Notes: a model not told the origin generated them from the sequence alone. Counted from the first letter of the stretch, positions 18,491-25,685 are shown. The stretch is 64,000 bases of DNA from Streptococcus sp. 68 (GCF_013277415.1 NZ_VMMX01000012.1:18016-82015), one strand, 5' to 3'. Translations and numbers: made by a program.

Positions 18491-18530
18491 TTGTTGCTCC
18501 AAGAGCAAAATAAAAAAGGAGGTGCAGCCA

Positions 18531-18629
18531 ATGAGGCGACAGGAAAAAAGACCTAAAAAAAGAGAATTCGGCTTAAAAATCCAAATTCTCTGGTTCAAAA
18601 TTGAGTTCCATTACTCAATAGAGTGGTAG
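18531..18629 (+). CDS. Small basic phage protein, 32 aa
   Basis: A 32-codon frame with a strong GGAGG site eight bases upstream of its ATG. The product is Arg/Lys-rich at the N-terminus (MRRQEKRPKKREFG) and aromatic at the C-terminus. Nothing is known of its function. The ribosome site is the main evidence. Confidence 0.55.
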   Translation: MRRQEKRPKKREFGLKIQILWFKIEFHYSIEW

Positions 18630-18636
18630 GAACTTA

Positions 18637-18671
18637 AGGGGCTGACCTAAAGCCCCTCCCCTTTACGGGGC
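18637..18671 (+). promoter_or_regulatory. Mutually exclusive GC hairpins in the early leader
   Basis: AGGGGC (18637) can pair with GCCCCT (18652), while CCCC (18658) pairs with GGGG (18667). Alternatively GCCCC (18652) can pair with GGGGC (18667). Competing stems in a short intergenic gap suggest an attenuator or RNA processing site. No T tract follows. Confidence 0.4.
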
Positions 18672-18723
18672 ACTGTCATTATATCACATAGGCTGTATCT
18701 CCTGCAAGAAAAAGGAGAAAAAT

Positions 18724-18882
18724 ATGGATTGGAAAAAATTCTTGTTTGGTAACTTTGATTACGAAAAGACAAGTCAAGACAATCATGCAAAAACTTCCTT
18801 GGAAATTCGAGGTGGACTTATTCCGAGTATATTGTTCTGGTCTGGTATTATCGTACTAATTTTATATTTAATTTTCAGATAG
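18724..18882 (+). CDS. Small single-span membrane protein, 52 aa
   Basis: ATG at 18724 after an AAGGAGAAA site. The first half is charged. Residues about 31-51 form one hydrophobic helix (GGLIPSILFWSGIIVLILYLIF) ending in a single Arg. Typical of small accessory membrane proteins in phage early regions; function unknown. Confidence 0.65.
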   Translation: MDWKKFLFGNFDYEKTSQDNHAKTSLEIRGGLIPSILFWSGIIVLILYLIFR

Positions 18883-18897
18883 GGAGGTGATTATGGT

Positions 18898-19107
18898 TTG
18901 CAAATTCTTTTATATAAACTGAGGAAGGAGAAAAATATTTCTCAGAAAGAAATGGCAGATGTTATCGGAAAAAGCGAGAATAGCTATCGCAACAAAGAAT
19001 TAGGTAAACAAGATTTTAAACTGAGTGAAATGTTCAAAATCGCCCATTATTTCGGTAAAGAATTGGGCGATATATTCACACCTCAGACTTCACGAAAAGT
19101 GAAATAA
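18898..19107 (+). CDS. XRE-family DNA-binding protein (early regulator)
   Basis: A 69-aa helix-turn-helix protein (QKEMADVIGKSENSYRNKE, residues about 17-35), possibly Cro-like. The only usable start is a TTG at 18898, ten bases after GGGAGG. A nine-codon leader starting with ATG at 18893 sits at the better spacing and overlaps it, so translation may be restrained by the leader. The last codons contain an inverted repeat identical to the PR operator. Confidence 0.75.
   Translation: MQILLYKLRKEKNISQKEMADVIGKSENSYRNKELGKQDFKLSEMFKIAHYFGKELGDIFTPQTSRKVK
19089..19103 (+). promoter_or_regulatory. Repressor operator copy inside the XRE gene end
   Basis: TTCACGAAAAGTGAA, a perfect inverted repeat matching the operator in the PR spacer (18113-18126). 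It falls within the last codons of the XRE gene, upstream of the next intergenic region, so it could be a distal site for looping or a second control point. Confidence 0.6.
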
Positions 19108-19146
19108 AACACCTAAAATCAAAAAAGGTCAAACTTTTTCAAAATC

Positions 19147-19191
19147 GATAGAATAATTCTATCAAAACTGTTGACAAGTACCAACAGTTTT
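19147..19191. repeat. Two adjacent inverted repeats upstream of the second XRE gene
   Basis: A 17-bp palindrome (GATAGAAT-A-ATTCTATC, 19147-19163) is followed at once by a 10-bp inverted repeat (AAAACTGTTG/CAACAGTTTT, 19164-19191) with an 8-bp loop. A TTGACA box lies inside the second one. They may be operators for the XRE proteins or an attenuator stem. Confidence 0.55.
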
Positions 19192-19223
19192 GAAAAGACC
19201 TATTAGTAGAAAGGAAAAAGTCG

Positions 19224-19409
19224 ATGTACGGAGCGAAAATGAGGGAGCTGAGAACGGCTCAAAAGCTGGGTTTGCGTGAGCTTGCTAAGCGAACCTTGAT
19301 AGACTACACGACCTTGTCACGGATCGAGAACGACCTGAAGGCAGTGACGCTGTCGCAGGCGGTGGTCATCGCCAAGGCGCTAGGGTGTAGGGTAGAAGAT
19401 ATGTTGTAG
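19224..19409 (+). CDS. XRE-family transcriptional regulator
   Basis: A 61-aa HTH protein (LRELAKRTLIDYTTLSRIENDLKAVTLSQAVVIAKALG) with the compact five-helix XRE fold and nothing else. ATG at 19224 follows AAAGGAAAAAG. Base composition is richer in G+C than the genes around it. It is one of three small XRE genes in the early region. Confidence 0.8.
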   Translation: MYGAKMRELRTAQKLGLRELAKRTLIDYTTLSRIENDLKAVTLSQAVVIAKALGCRVEDML

Positions 19410-19421
19410 GAGGAAGGAAGC

Positions 19422-19604
19422 ATGAAAATTGATGGAATTACAACGATAGACTCAGAAATTTTTTTCGGGGAGTGCTGTATTCAAGAAGTTCCTGAAGAAA
19501 TAAAAAAGCTTTTCCCAGAACAGAATCTTATAAAAGTTTCTGAAAAAGGAAAAAGCTATATTTTAAACTCAGACTATATCGTATTACTTTTTACGAGTCT
19601 GTGA
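19422..19604 (+). CDS. Hypothetical phage protein, 60 aa
   Basis: ATG at 19422 after a strong AGGAGGAAGG site, 12 bp behind the XRE gene. A small acidic protein with two cysteines (FFGECCIQEVPEEI) and a hydrophobic C-terminus. Not recognised. Its last 21 bases overlap the convergent small gene on the minus strand. Confidence 0.65.
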   Translation: MKIDGITTIDSEIFFGECCIQEVPEEIKKLFPEQNLIKVSEKGKSYILNSDYIVLLFTSL

Positions 19605-19715
19605 AAGCGCCGATCCAGCGATAGACTTTGTTCGAGCAGAAGAACGCCCGTCACGAAGAGCTTTGCTTGCCTTGGTGGCGACTTTAGTAGAGGTCTGCTT
19701 AGTATTTTTTACCAT
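19584..19715 (-). CDS. Small Ser/Lys/Ala-rich conserved protein
   Basis: A 43-aa protein read against the early operon. ATG at 19715 with an AAGGAGAA site. The sequence (KVATKASKALRDGRSS...TKSIAGSALSQ) belongs to a short family common on mobile elements in Gram-positive bacteria; I know no function for it. The frame extends upstream, but only this start has a ribosome site. Confidence 0.7.
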   Translation of the reverse strand: MVKNTKQTSTKVATKASKALRDGRSSARTKSIAGSALSQTRKK

Positions 19716-19874
19716 AAGCAATTCTCCTTTCTTAATTATTTGACTTGCGATTTTCATAAGGAGTTTGAAAGGTCTTATCAAATCGTTTTAGTCAGGATAT
19801 ATTATAACTCAAACATTTTTATTTGTCAACATATTGTATAAGAAAGGAACTGATGTGCTTGAAAAACACAACAT

Positions 19875-20084
19875 ATGGTATTTTTGATGTGGGGTAAAAT
19901 TAAAAAACAATTAAAAATAAAAGGCTGGTCGATGTATCGTTTAGCTAAGGAATCGGATGTCCATCCATCCAATTTTTCTAATCTAAAGGCTGGAAGATTG
20001 AAAGAGATGTCATGGACGAACATGTGCAAAATCGCTGATGCACTGGAAGTCAGCTTGGATGAATTTAGAGAGGAGAGGGAATGA
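19875..20084 (+). CDS. XRE-family Cro/CI-like regulator
   Basis: A 65- to 69-aa HTH protein (MYRLAKESDVHPSNFSNLKAGRLKEMSWTNMCKIADALEVSLDEF). The start may be ATG 19875 or 19887; neither has a clear ribosome site. A 14-codon leader (ATG 19853, after AGAAAGGA) ends across this start, so translation may depend on the leader. It overlaps the next gene by four bases. Confidence 0.8.
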   Translation: MVFLMWGKIKKQLKIKGWSMYRLAKESDVHPSNFSNLKAGRLKEMSWTNMCKIADALEVSLDEFREERE

Positions 20085-20956
20085 ATGAAATATCTTTATC
20101 AAACAACCTCAATCAGATTGAACTAGAAATCAATCATCACAAACAAATTGCAGGGCAATCAATTTGGGAAATCGGCAGACGACTCAATCATGTTAAGGAA
20201 CACGATTTGACTCATGGTCAGTTTATGGCGTGGCTGAAAAAAGTTGATTTGAATTGGTCGGAAGCAAATCGCATGATGAAGGTTGCTAAAGAATTACCAA
20301 ATTACCCAACGTTGGGTAATTTGGGTAGTACAGCCCTTTATCTCATCGCAACACTTCCAGAAGAAGAGAAACAAGCTCAAATTAACAGGATTGAGCAAGG
20401 TGATAACCCAACAGTCAGAGAGTTGCAAGATTTGAAATTAAAATTTTCTGCAGCTAAAAGAAAAATAATGGAACTGCAAAAGGGGCAAGAACCAACTAAG
20501 GAAATCGTGAAAGAAGTTCCTGTTATGCCAGCAGACTACCAAGAAGCTCTCCAGAATCGTCAAAAACTAGAAGCGCGTGCCAAGTCTGCAGAGGAAAGGA
20601 ATGCTTTTCTTGAAGCTCAATTAAAAGACCTCTACTCTCAACGTGCAGAAGTGGATGAAAAATCGAACAAGTACGATGAATTGACAAAAGCCATCCAGCT
20701 ATCCAAAGGGCAGTTGGACGACTACCAGAAAAAAATCGCTTCCTACAAGAATATCCTTAGCCTTATCCAGAAAGGGAATGATTTTCTTGCCAATATGGGC
20801 GGTCTCATCTACGCAGATGAAGAAAAAGTCCTGCATACGGACGGTGTTGCTGGTCAGGAGTTCGATAGTTTCGTCAATCGAGGCATCCGATTCTTTACGG
20901 ATTTACAAGCAATCAGAAATAAAGACAATCAAATCTTAGAGGGAGAAATCTTATGA
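20081..20956 (+). CDS. DUF3102 family phage protein
   Basis: A 291-aa soluble protein. The N-terminal ~110 residues match DUF3102 (IAGQSIWEIGRRLNHVKEHDLTHGQFMAWLKKVDLNWSEANRMMKVAKE), as found in phage and plasmid proteins near replication genes. A long coiled coil follows (about 155-230). The ATGA overlap with the XRE gene implies coupling. A role in replication or partition is suspected from context only. Confidence 0.8.
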   Translation: MNEISLSNNLNQIELEINHHKQIAGQSIWEIGRRLNHVKEHDLTHGQFMAWLKKVDLNWSEANRMMKVAKELPNYPTLGNLGSTALYLIATLPEEEKQAQINRIEQGDNPTVRELQDLKLKFSAAKRKIMELQKGQEPTKEIVKEVPVMPADYQEALQNRQKLEARAKSAEERNAFLEAQLKDLYSQRAEVDEKSNKYDELTKAIQLSKGQLDDYQKKIASYKNILSLIQKGNDFLANMGGLIYADEEKVLHTDGVAGQEFDSFVNRGIRFFTDLQAIRNKDNQILEGEIL

Positions 20957-21363
20957 CGCATGAAGTAGTTGCAATTCAACCAAGCGAACTAACCCAAGAA
21001 GATATTTTAATTCAGGTTCTACAAACTCAAAAAGAATTAAAGCAAAATCAGGAAGTGTTAGCAGGGGATGTTGATTATTTAAAAAATGAGCAGCCTGTTA
21101 ATCCGTCCATTTGTCTGGAACTTGAAAATTTACGAAGAGTGAAAGTTATCATGGCTCTTGGCGGTAAGGATAGTCAAGCTTATAAAGACCGTTCTTTTGC
21201 CAGCAAAGTCTTTCGTCAGGCTGCTAAAGACTTTAAAGAATTCTTTAGGATTCCACGGTATGACCTGCTGAAGAAAAAAGACGAAGAGAGGGCTTTTGAT
21301 TACTGGAAATCATGGGAGCCATCACATAATACCAAGATGGAAATCAAGACCATAAATGGGTAA
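20953..21363 (+). CDS. ORF6C-domain protein
   Basis: A 136-aa protein whose C-terminal ~90 residues match the ORF6C domain (RRVKVIMALGGKDSQAYKDRSFASKVFRQAAKDFKEFF), usually found at the end of phage anti-repressors (BRO/AntA). Here it stands alone without a BRO or Rha N-terminus; instead a short helical N-terminus precedes it. ATGA overlap with the DUF3102 gene. Confidence 0.8.
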   Translation: MTHEVVAIQPSELTQEDILIQVLQTQKELKQNQEVLAGDVDYLKNEQPVNPSICLELENLRRVKVIMALGGKDSQAYKDRSFASKVFRQAAKDFKEFFRIPRYDLLKKKDEERAFDYWKSWEPSHNTKMEIKTING

Positions 21364-21396
21364 ATGCTAAGCAATTTAGAGAAGGAGATAGTAAAG

Positions 21397-21612
21397 ATGC
21401 AACCAGGTAAAGGGAGACCAGCAAAAAAGAGTAGCCGTGGAGTTCGCACGGTCGCAATCTCAGATGAACTATTTGAGGATTTATATGAGCTAGCTCAAGG
21501 AAGCGGAATACCAATCAGTCAAGCGGCGGATTATATCTTTAAAAACGGACTGAAAAACGTCCGCATAGAGACGGAAACAGTCACCAGAAAACGCTTGGTA
21601 TTTGAGGATTAG
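21397..21612 (+). CDS. Small basic putative DNA-binding protein
   Basis: 71 aa from the ATG at 21397 (AAGGAGATAG site). An upstream in-frame ATG at 21364 abuts the previous stop but lacks a site. The basic N-terminus (GKGRPAKKSSRGVRTVAISDELFEDLYELAQ) followed by two helices resembles ribbon-helix-helix proteins. Function unknown. Confidence 0.65.
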   Translation: MQPGKGRPAKKSSRGVRTVAISDELFEDLYELAQGSGIPISQAADYIFKNGLKNVRIETETVTRKRLVFED

Positions 21613-21624
21613 GAAGGAGAAATC

Positions 21625-22012
21625 ATGTTAGATTTTAAGAACTTGGAAGCTCAGCTCATCTTTCAAAAATCCAGTTAATGATTACACTTCTGTCAGCAAT
21701 GATTTTCTCAAAGATTCGAACCTAGAGCCTGCTTCTATCGGTATCTTGATGGTCGTCCTCAGCAATAAAGAAAATTGGCTGGTCTATCCAGAAGAAATCG
21801 CAAAGCGCTTAGGAGTGAGTCGGGATATGGTAGATAGGCATTTCAAAAAGATAGAGAAGGCAGGTTATCTCAGAACTTTTAAAAAAAGTCTCGGCAGAGG
21901 GCGAGGAGTTCAGACTTTCAGATTCTTCTCAGATACAAAAATAACTGATTTTCAATTTGAGATGATGCAACAGAGTTTAGAGGAGGCTTTAGAAAAGTTA
22001 TCCACAGATTAG
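21625..22012 (+). pseudogene. Frameshifted winged-helix replication-region protein
   Basis: The frame starting at ATG 21625 (AAGGAGAAATC site) stops after 17 codons at 21676. One base later (GTT at 21674) another frame runs open to 22012 with no start codon of its own until 21743. Joined, they give about 128 aa with a winged-helix (YPEEIAKRLGVSRDMVDRHFKKIEKAGYLRTFKK). That is a likely replication initiator or helix-turn-helix phage protein, and the gene looks broken by a one-base change. A fragment from ATG 21746 (88 aa) could still be made. Iteron-like repeats follow immediately. Confidence 0.7.
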
Positions 22013-22024
22013 CAGTTACATTTC

Positions 22025-22080
22025 CTTATTTTACAAATCTGTATTTTACAAATCTGTATTTTACAAATCAGTAAAATAAG
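22025..22080 (+). repeat. Iteron-like repeats, candidate phage origin
   Basis: Three head-to-tail copies of the 15-mer TATTTTACAAATCTG (22027-22071, the last with one change) are framed by an inverted repeat CTTATTTTAC/GTAAAATAAG. The next 80 bp are very AT-rich with further imperfect repeats (ACAACAAGTATTA-type). Iterons next to an initiator-like gene suggest a replication origin. Confidence 0.55.
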
Positions 22081-22203
22081 GCACTAATAAGTATTAACTA
22101 ACAACAAGTATTAAATAACAATAAATATTAAAAGACAACAAGTACTACTTCTCTAAATAAATAAAAGAGAGGGTAGAAAAAAATAAATTCAAAGGAGAAA
22201 GAA

Positions 22204-22329
22204 ATGAGACCAAGACGATATCCGTATAGTGGGAAAAGAAAAAAGCCTATCAATTTTCAGATAGACTTAGAAAAATTCAAGCGTCTTAGCTATGAAGCCA
22301 TTCATGATACTTCTCAAGTAACTCAATAG
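22204..22329 (+). CDS. Small basic phage protein, 41 aa
   Basis: ATG at 22204 with an AAGGAGAAAG site. Highly basic N-terminus (MRPRRYPYSGKRKKPINF). Unknown function. Its 3' end overlaps the convergent minus-strand gene at 22286. Confidence 0.55.
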   Translation: MRPRRYPYSGKRKKPINFQIDLEKFKRLSYEAIHDTSQVTQ

Positions 22330-22477
22330 TAGTTATTGCAGAAGTTAAACTACTGACCATCCCAAGTTGCAATCCGTCGGTATGGTCAATCTGTTTAGTA
22401 GCTTCATTAGCTTTAGCAGCAATATCTTGCATATCTTCAGCTGTTAAAGATTCTCGAAAATCTTTAAAGGATTTCAT
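22286..22477 (-). CDS. Hypothetical protein read against the early operon
   Basis: A 63-aa helical protein with a very strong AAAGGAGGTGA ribosome site before the ATG at 22477, and a TATAAT box about 25 bp further upstream. No recognised domain. It is one of three minus-strand units embedded in the rightward region, which suggests expression in the lysogen. Confidence 0.65.
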   Translation of the reverse strand: MKSFKDFRESLTAEDMQDIAAKANEATKQIDHTDGLQLGMVSSLTSAITTIELLEKYHEWLHS

Positions 22478-22583
22478 AAAATCACCTCCTTTCTGCTTAT
22501 ATTATAGCAGAAATGGAGATTAGAGACAGAAAGGAGCAGTAGGAGGATATTTCATCGGTCTTGAGACTGATATAGGAGGTTGA

Positions 22584-22727
22584 ATGGAAGATAAAATTAT
22601 TGAACTTGCTGATTACTTCATCAGCGAAAACACAACGTACAGAGAAGCTAAAATAGCGTGTGAGAAGCTATTGAGACAAGTCAGCCATGAGATTGAACTC
22701 AGGGCAATGGAAAGCAAGACTTTTTAA
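22584..22727 (+). CDS. Small acidic phage protein, 47 aa
   Basis: ATG at 22584, five bases after AGGAGGT. A helical, charged product (MEDKIIELADYFISENTTYREAK...). Not recognised. A minus-strand terminator follows its stop. Confidence 0.6.
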   Translation: MEDKIIELADYFISENTTYREAKIACEKLLRQVSHEIELRAMESKTF

Positions 22728-22757
22728 ACAAAAAAGCACCTGACGGTAATCAGGCGC
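22728..22757 (-). terminator. Minus-strand terminator-like hairpin
   Basis: On the minus strand an 8-position stem (GCGCCTGA/TCAGGTGC, one mismatch) is followed by TTTTTTG. On the plus strand no T tract follows, so it appears to stop leftward transcription, shielding the 22286-22477 gene from upstream readthrough. Confidence 0.55.
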
Positions 22758-22793
22758 ATACTAAAATAATCAAAATCATTATATCACAAAAAT

Positions 22794-22811
22794 GCTTGCC
22801 CGCATAGTTGA
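22794..22811 (+). repeat. Dispersed 18-bp repeat, copy 2 (mid-prophage)
   Basis: GCTTGCCCGCATAGTTGA, identical to the copy beside the integrase gene, placed 13 bp before the start of a small HTH gene (22825). Confidence 0.6.
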
Positions 22812-22824
22812 GAGGATGTAAAAA

Positions 22825-23115
22825 ATGGAAGGTATAACGTTACAATTACGATTGGACGGCGAAAGTGCTGAATTGTTCACAAACCAATTACTGGCCTTTG
22901 CTGAAAAGCAAGTCAAGGAGCAGTTAGAGAATGATCGCATGCCAATCAATCAACAGGCTTTGATGAAGAAGTTTGGCTTCACTCATGGCTATATTAAGAA
23001 GTTAGAACGCAAAGGATTAAGATTTCGTAAGCAAGGGAAAGATATTATGTACGATGTCAATGATGTTTATGAGATTTTGGAATTAGAGAAAGAAGTACGA
23101 AAATTAAGAGCATAA
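22825..23115 (+). CDS. Small HTH protein, possible excisionase (DUF771-like)
   Basis: A 96-aa protein with a C-terminal helix-turn-helix/winged segment (ALMKKFGFTHGYIKKLERKGLRFRKQGKDIMYDVNDVYEILE) typical of DUF771 or excisionase-like phage proteins. It is the gene right after the mid-prophage copy of the 18-bp repeat that also lies near both prophage ends, which makes a role in excision plausible but unproven. Confidence 0.65.
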   Translation: MEGITLQLRLDGESAELFTNQLLAFAEKQVKEQLENDRMPINQQALMKKFGFTHGYIKKLERKGLRFRKQGKDIMYDVNDVYEILELEKEVRKLRA

Positions 23116-23125
23116 GGAGATAAAA

Positions 23126-23452
23126 ATGTTTGAACCACCGATTTTAGACCAGTTGATGGGTGTTGGAGCTCTGCTGATTGGATTTGCAGGGCTTTGCCGT
23201 CATATCAAATTGCAAGAGGAGCGTAAGGAAAAAGAAAGACGAGAAGAGCAAGAATTTGCGTCTATGATTATTCAAGGGTACAACCAAGCATACGAACGTG
23301 GTAGAGAGGCACAGCGTCAAGAAATCCGCAAGAATATCCGTCGGGAGTTCAAAGGCTTCACATTTGATAACGAACCGCCTGTAGGCTTGCGCCCTGAACC
23401 GTTAGCTTTGCCAGAACCACGAAGAGCACGCTATGCAAAGCATTTGGGATAG
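23126..23452 (+). CDS. Membrane-anchored coiled-coil phage protein
   Basis: A 108-aa protein. One N-terminal hydrophobic segment (about residues 9-24), a charged Glu/Arg coiled coil (27-70) and a Pro-rich tail. ATG at 23126 after AAGGAG. Function unknown. Confidence 0.65.
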   Translation: MFEPPILDQLMGVGALLIGFAGLCRHIKLQEERKEKERREEQEFASMIIQGYNQAYERGREAQRQEIRKNIRREFKGFTFDNEPPVGLRPEPLALPEPRRARYAKHLG

Positions 23453-23468
23453 AGCAAAGGAGACGCTA

Positions 23469-23612
23469 ATGACTAGAATTGAACTTGAAAACCGTGTGTG
23501 GCTTTTGGCCAATCATGAAGAAAAAAACGAATTACTGGATCTTGGGCTAACGTCCAAGGCCGGATATGTGAAACGAGTTCTGGAACTTGGAAAGGTGTAT
23601 GCTCATGTTTGA
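23469..23612 (+). CDS. Hypothetical phage protein, 47 aa
   Basis: ATG at 23469 following AAAGGAGACG. Small helical soluble protein. Its end overlaps the next start by eight bases, so the run of tiny genes 23469-23897 is translationally coupled. Not recognised. Confidence 0.6.
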   Translation: MTRIELENRVWLLANHEEKNELLDLGLTSKAGYVKRVLELGKVYAHV

Positions 23613-23721
23613 TTATGACAGAGATATGATTCAACCGCCTGAAGAACATGAAGAGCTTGACCCAAGCCAGTACATCTATGTTGGATGTGGGCAGTATCGA
23701 TACGTGGGTGATGAAATATGA
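23605..23721 (+). CDS. Hypothetical phage protein, 38 aa
   Basis: A 38-codon acidic, Tyr-rich frame (MFDYDRDMIQPPEEHEELDP...) overlapping the genes before and after it. It has only a weak GGAAAGG site and relies on overlap. Not recognised. Confidence 0.5.
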   Translation: MFDYDRDMIQPPEEHEELDPSQYIYVGCGQYRYVGDEI

Positions 23722-23897
23722 TCCAGGAGCTACACGAAGAAATCGACAACTGGCGAGCTGAATATATGCATCTTGGCCGAGAGCTCGGAGAAATCATCAA
23801 CGACCAACAGGATATTATTTTGAGATTACAAAACGAAAATAGACACTTAAAACGTGAAAATTGGAATTTGAAGAAGACGAAAGGAAGAAGAAAATGA
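23718..23897 (+). CDS. Small coiled-coil phage protein, 59 aa
   Basis: ATG at 23718 overlaps the previous stop (ATGA). A continuous coiled coil (LHEEIDNWRAEYMHLGRELGE...LRLQNENRHLKREN) with a basic C-terminus. Overlaps the start of bet by four bases. Function unknown. Confidence 0.6.
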   Translation: MIQELHEEIDNWRAEYMHLGRELGEIINDQQDIILRLQNENRHLKRENWNLKKTKGRRK

Positions 23898-24634
23898 CAA
23901 ACGAACTAACACAAACAAAAGGCGCATATCTAACAGACTTGCAAAAACTAGACGGAGCAACATTGCGAAATTTTGTTGACCCAAAACATCAAGCAAGCCC
24001 ACAAGAATTACAAACTTTACTGGCTATCGTGAAAAATCGGAATTTAAACCCATTCACAAAAGAAGTTTACTTTATCAAGTACGGAAACAATCCTGCACAG
24101 ATTGTTGTCTCAAAGGACGCTTTTATGAAGCGTGCGGAACAAAATCAAAATTATGACGGTTTTGAAAGTGGAATTATCTACGAAGATGCAAGTGGAGAGT
24201 TAAAAAATAAAAAAGGCGTCATCTTACCTAAAAATTGTACTCTAATCGGTGGTTGGTGTGAGGTTTATCGTAAAGATAGAACTAGACCAGTATATCGTGA
24301 AGTTGAGTTGTCAGCGTATAACACTGGGAAGAACTGGTGGCAAAAAGCGCCAGGGCAGATGATTGAGAAAGTTGCAATTGTTGCAGCAGTCCGTGATTCG
24401 TTCTCAGAAGATGTGGGAGGACTTTATACAAGTGAGGAAATGGAACAAGCAGCTCCTATCGATGTAACTCCTCAAGAATCTCAAGAAGAAGTGAGAACGA
24501 GGAAAATGGCTCAGATTGAAGAGATGAAGCGAGATCAGGAGAAACATCAAACATCAGCTTATCCAGAAGATGAAATTCCTGATTTTGAAGACGAACCACT
24601 ACAAGGTGAACTCTTAGAGGAAATGGAGTACTAA
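23894..24634 (+). CDS. bet: Phage recombination protein Bet (RecT family)
   Basis: A single-strand annealing protein of 246 aa. The RecT/Redbeta core spans about residues 25-185, with the diagnostic segments NRNLNPFTKEVYFIKY and IVVSKDAFMKRAE and a C-terminal EKVAIVAAVRDSF helix; the tail is acidic. The ATG at 23894 sits in the ATGA overlap. It acts with the neighbouring DUF1351 and RusA proteins in phage recombination. No exonuclease of the RecE/YqaJ type is visible next to it. Confidence 0.92.
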   Translation: MTNELTQTKGAYLTDLQKLDGATLRNFVDPKHQASPQELQTLLAIVKNRNLNPFTKEVYFIKYGNNPAQIVVSKDAFMKRAEQNQNYDGFESGIIYEDASGELKNKKGVILPKNCTLIGGWCEVYRKDRTRPVYREVELSAYNTGKNWWQKAPGQMIEKVAIVAAVRDSFSEDVGGLYTSEEMEQAAPIDVTPQESQEEVRTRKMAQIEEMKRDQEKHQTSAYPEDEIPDFEDEPLQGELLEEMEY

Positions 24635-24635
24635 C

Positions 24636-25685
24636 ATGCAAGAATTACAAGTTATTGATGATAAGAAAATCAATAAAATTTATGAAATGATTACAACGGA
24701 TGAGCTTACTAGAGAGTCTTTTGAAAAAGACCTCATAGAGGCTACTGAAAAGTACAAGGACTATATTCCTACAGCTAGCACTCTCAAAGACGACAAGGCA
24801 AAGCGAGCTGAATTTAATAAGCTAATTGAGTCTAAAAATCGTATCCGTATCGACACTAAAAATTTGCTATCAGAGACGGCTAATACATGGGATAGTTATG
24901 CAAAGTCAATTATTGAACCATTTGCAACCGTAGTTAGTGAATTTGATAAAGGTATCAAGGAAATTGAAGAACATCACAGACAACTAAAAATAGATACGGT
25001 TAAGAGTTACATAGCCAATAAATCAGCTGAGTACATGCTAGATCCTCGTCTATTTGACGAGAAAGCCCTTGAGTACATCAAGGCAGGCGATTTCATGGCT
25101 GACGGTGTGACACTCAAGAAAGTAACGATGAAGTCGCTTGATGACATGATTACATTTGAGTTTCAGAAACAGCAAGAATTTGAAAAGGCTAAGTCAGATA
25201 TTTCAGGGTTATGTGCTGAGTATGGCATAACTGACTCACCTTACATCCGACAGCTGAAAGACTTGACGCTTGCTGAGGTCTTTGAACAAATTAAAGCTGA
25301 TTATGAATTTGAAAAGCAAAAAGAAGAAGTTAGATTGGCTCAAGAGCGAGCTGAACGAGAACGTGAGGAAGTTTTAGCTCAGCAACAAGAGCAAGCGCCA
25401 AAATCAACGGAGACCGCAAAATTTGACCCAGAGACGGGCGAAATCTTAGACGGTGGGCAATTATCCCAAAATCGACAAGAAGTCGTCAGAGGGGCTGAAA
25501 ATGACTTAAAACGATATACCCAAAAAATGACCTTGGAAGTGTATTTCACTGACACGGAAGAAAAAGACTATTTCAAGAATAGCCTTGCGGATTTGGGATT
25601 TGAATACAAGAAAAACTACACTGTTCAAGGTTATCAACGAATTGAACCGTTGACACAGGCAGAATTGGATGAACTGATTAAATAA
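24636..25685 (+). CDS. DUF1351 family phage protein
   Basis: A 349-aa protein with helical DUF1351 sequence in the first ~230 residues (TASTLKDDKAKRAEFNKLIESKNRIRI...), a Glu-rich coiled coil (about 222-250) and a small C-terminal domain (TLEVYFTDTEEKDYFKNSLADLGFEYKK). DUF1351 genes usually accompany recT/bet in streptococcal phages; the biochemical role is unknown. Confidence 0.85.
   Translation: MQELQVIDDKKINKIYEMITTDELTRESFEKDLIEATEKYKDYIPTASTLKDDKAKRAEFNKLIESKNRIRIDTKNLLSETANTWDSYAKSIIEPFATVVSEFDKGIKEIEEHHRQLKIDTVKSYIANKSAEYMLDPRLFDEKALEYIKAGDFMADGVTLKKVTMKSLDDMITFEFQKQQEFEKAKSDISGLCAEYGITDSPYIRQLKDLTLAEVFEQIKADYEFEKQKEEVRLAQERAEREREEVLAQQQEQAPKSTETAKFDPETGEILDGGQLSQNRQEVVRGAENDLKRYTQKMTLEVYFTDTEEKDYFKNSLADLGFEYKKNYTVQGYQRIEPLTQAELDELIK

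Noticed and set aside
22027..22071. Possible CRISPR-like spaced repeats
   Set aside because: The 15-bp units are contiguous without spacers and AT-rich; iterons fit better. No cas genes in the window.
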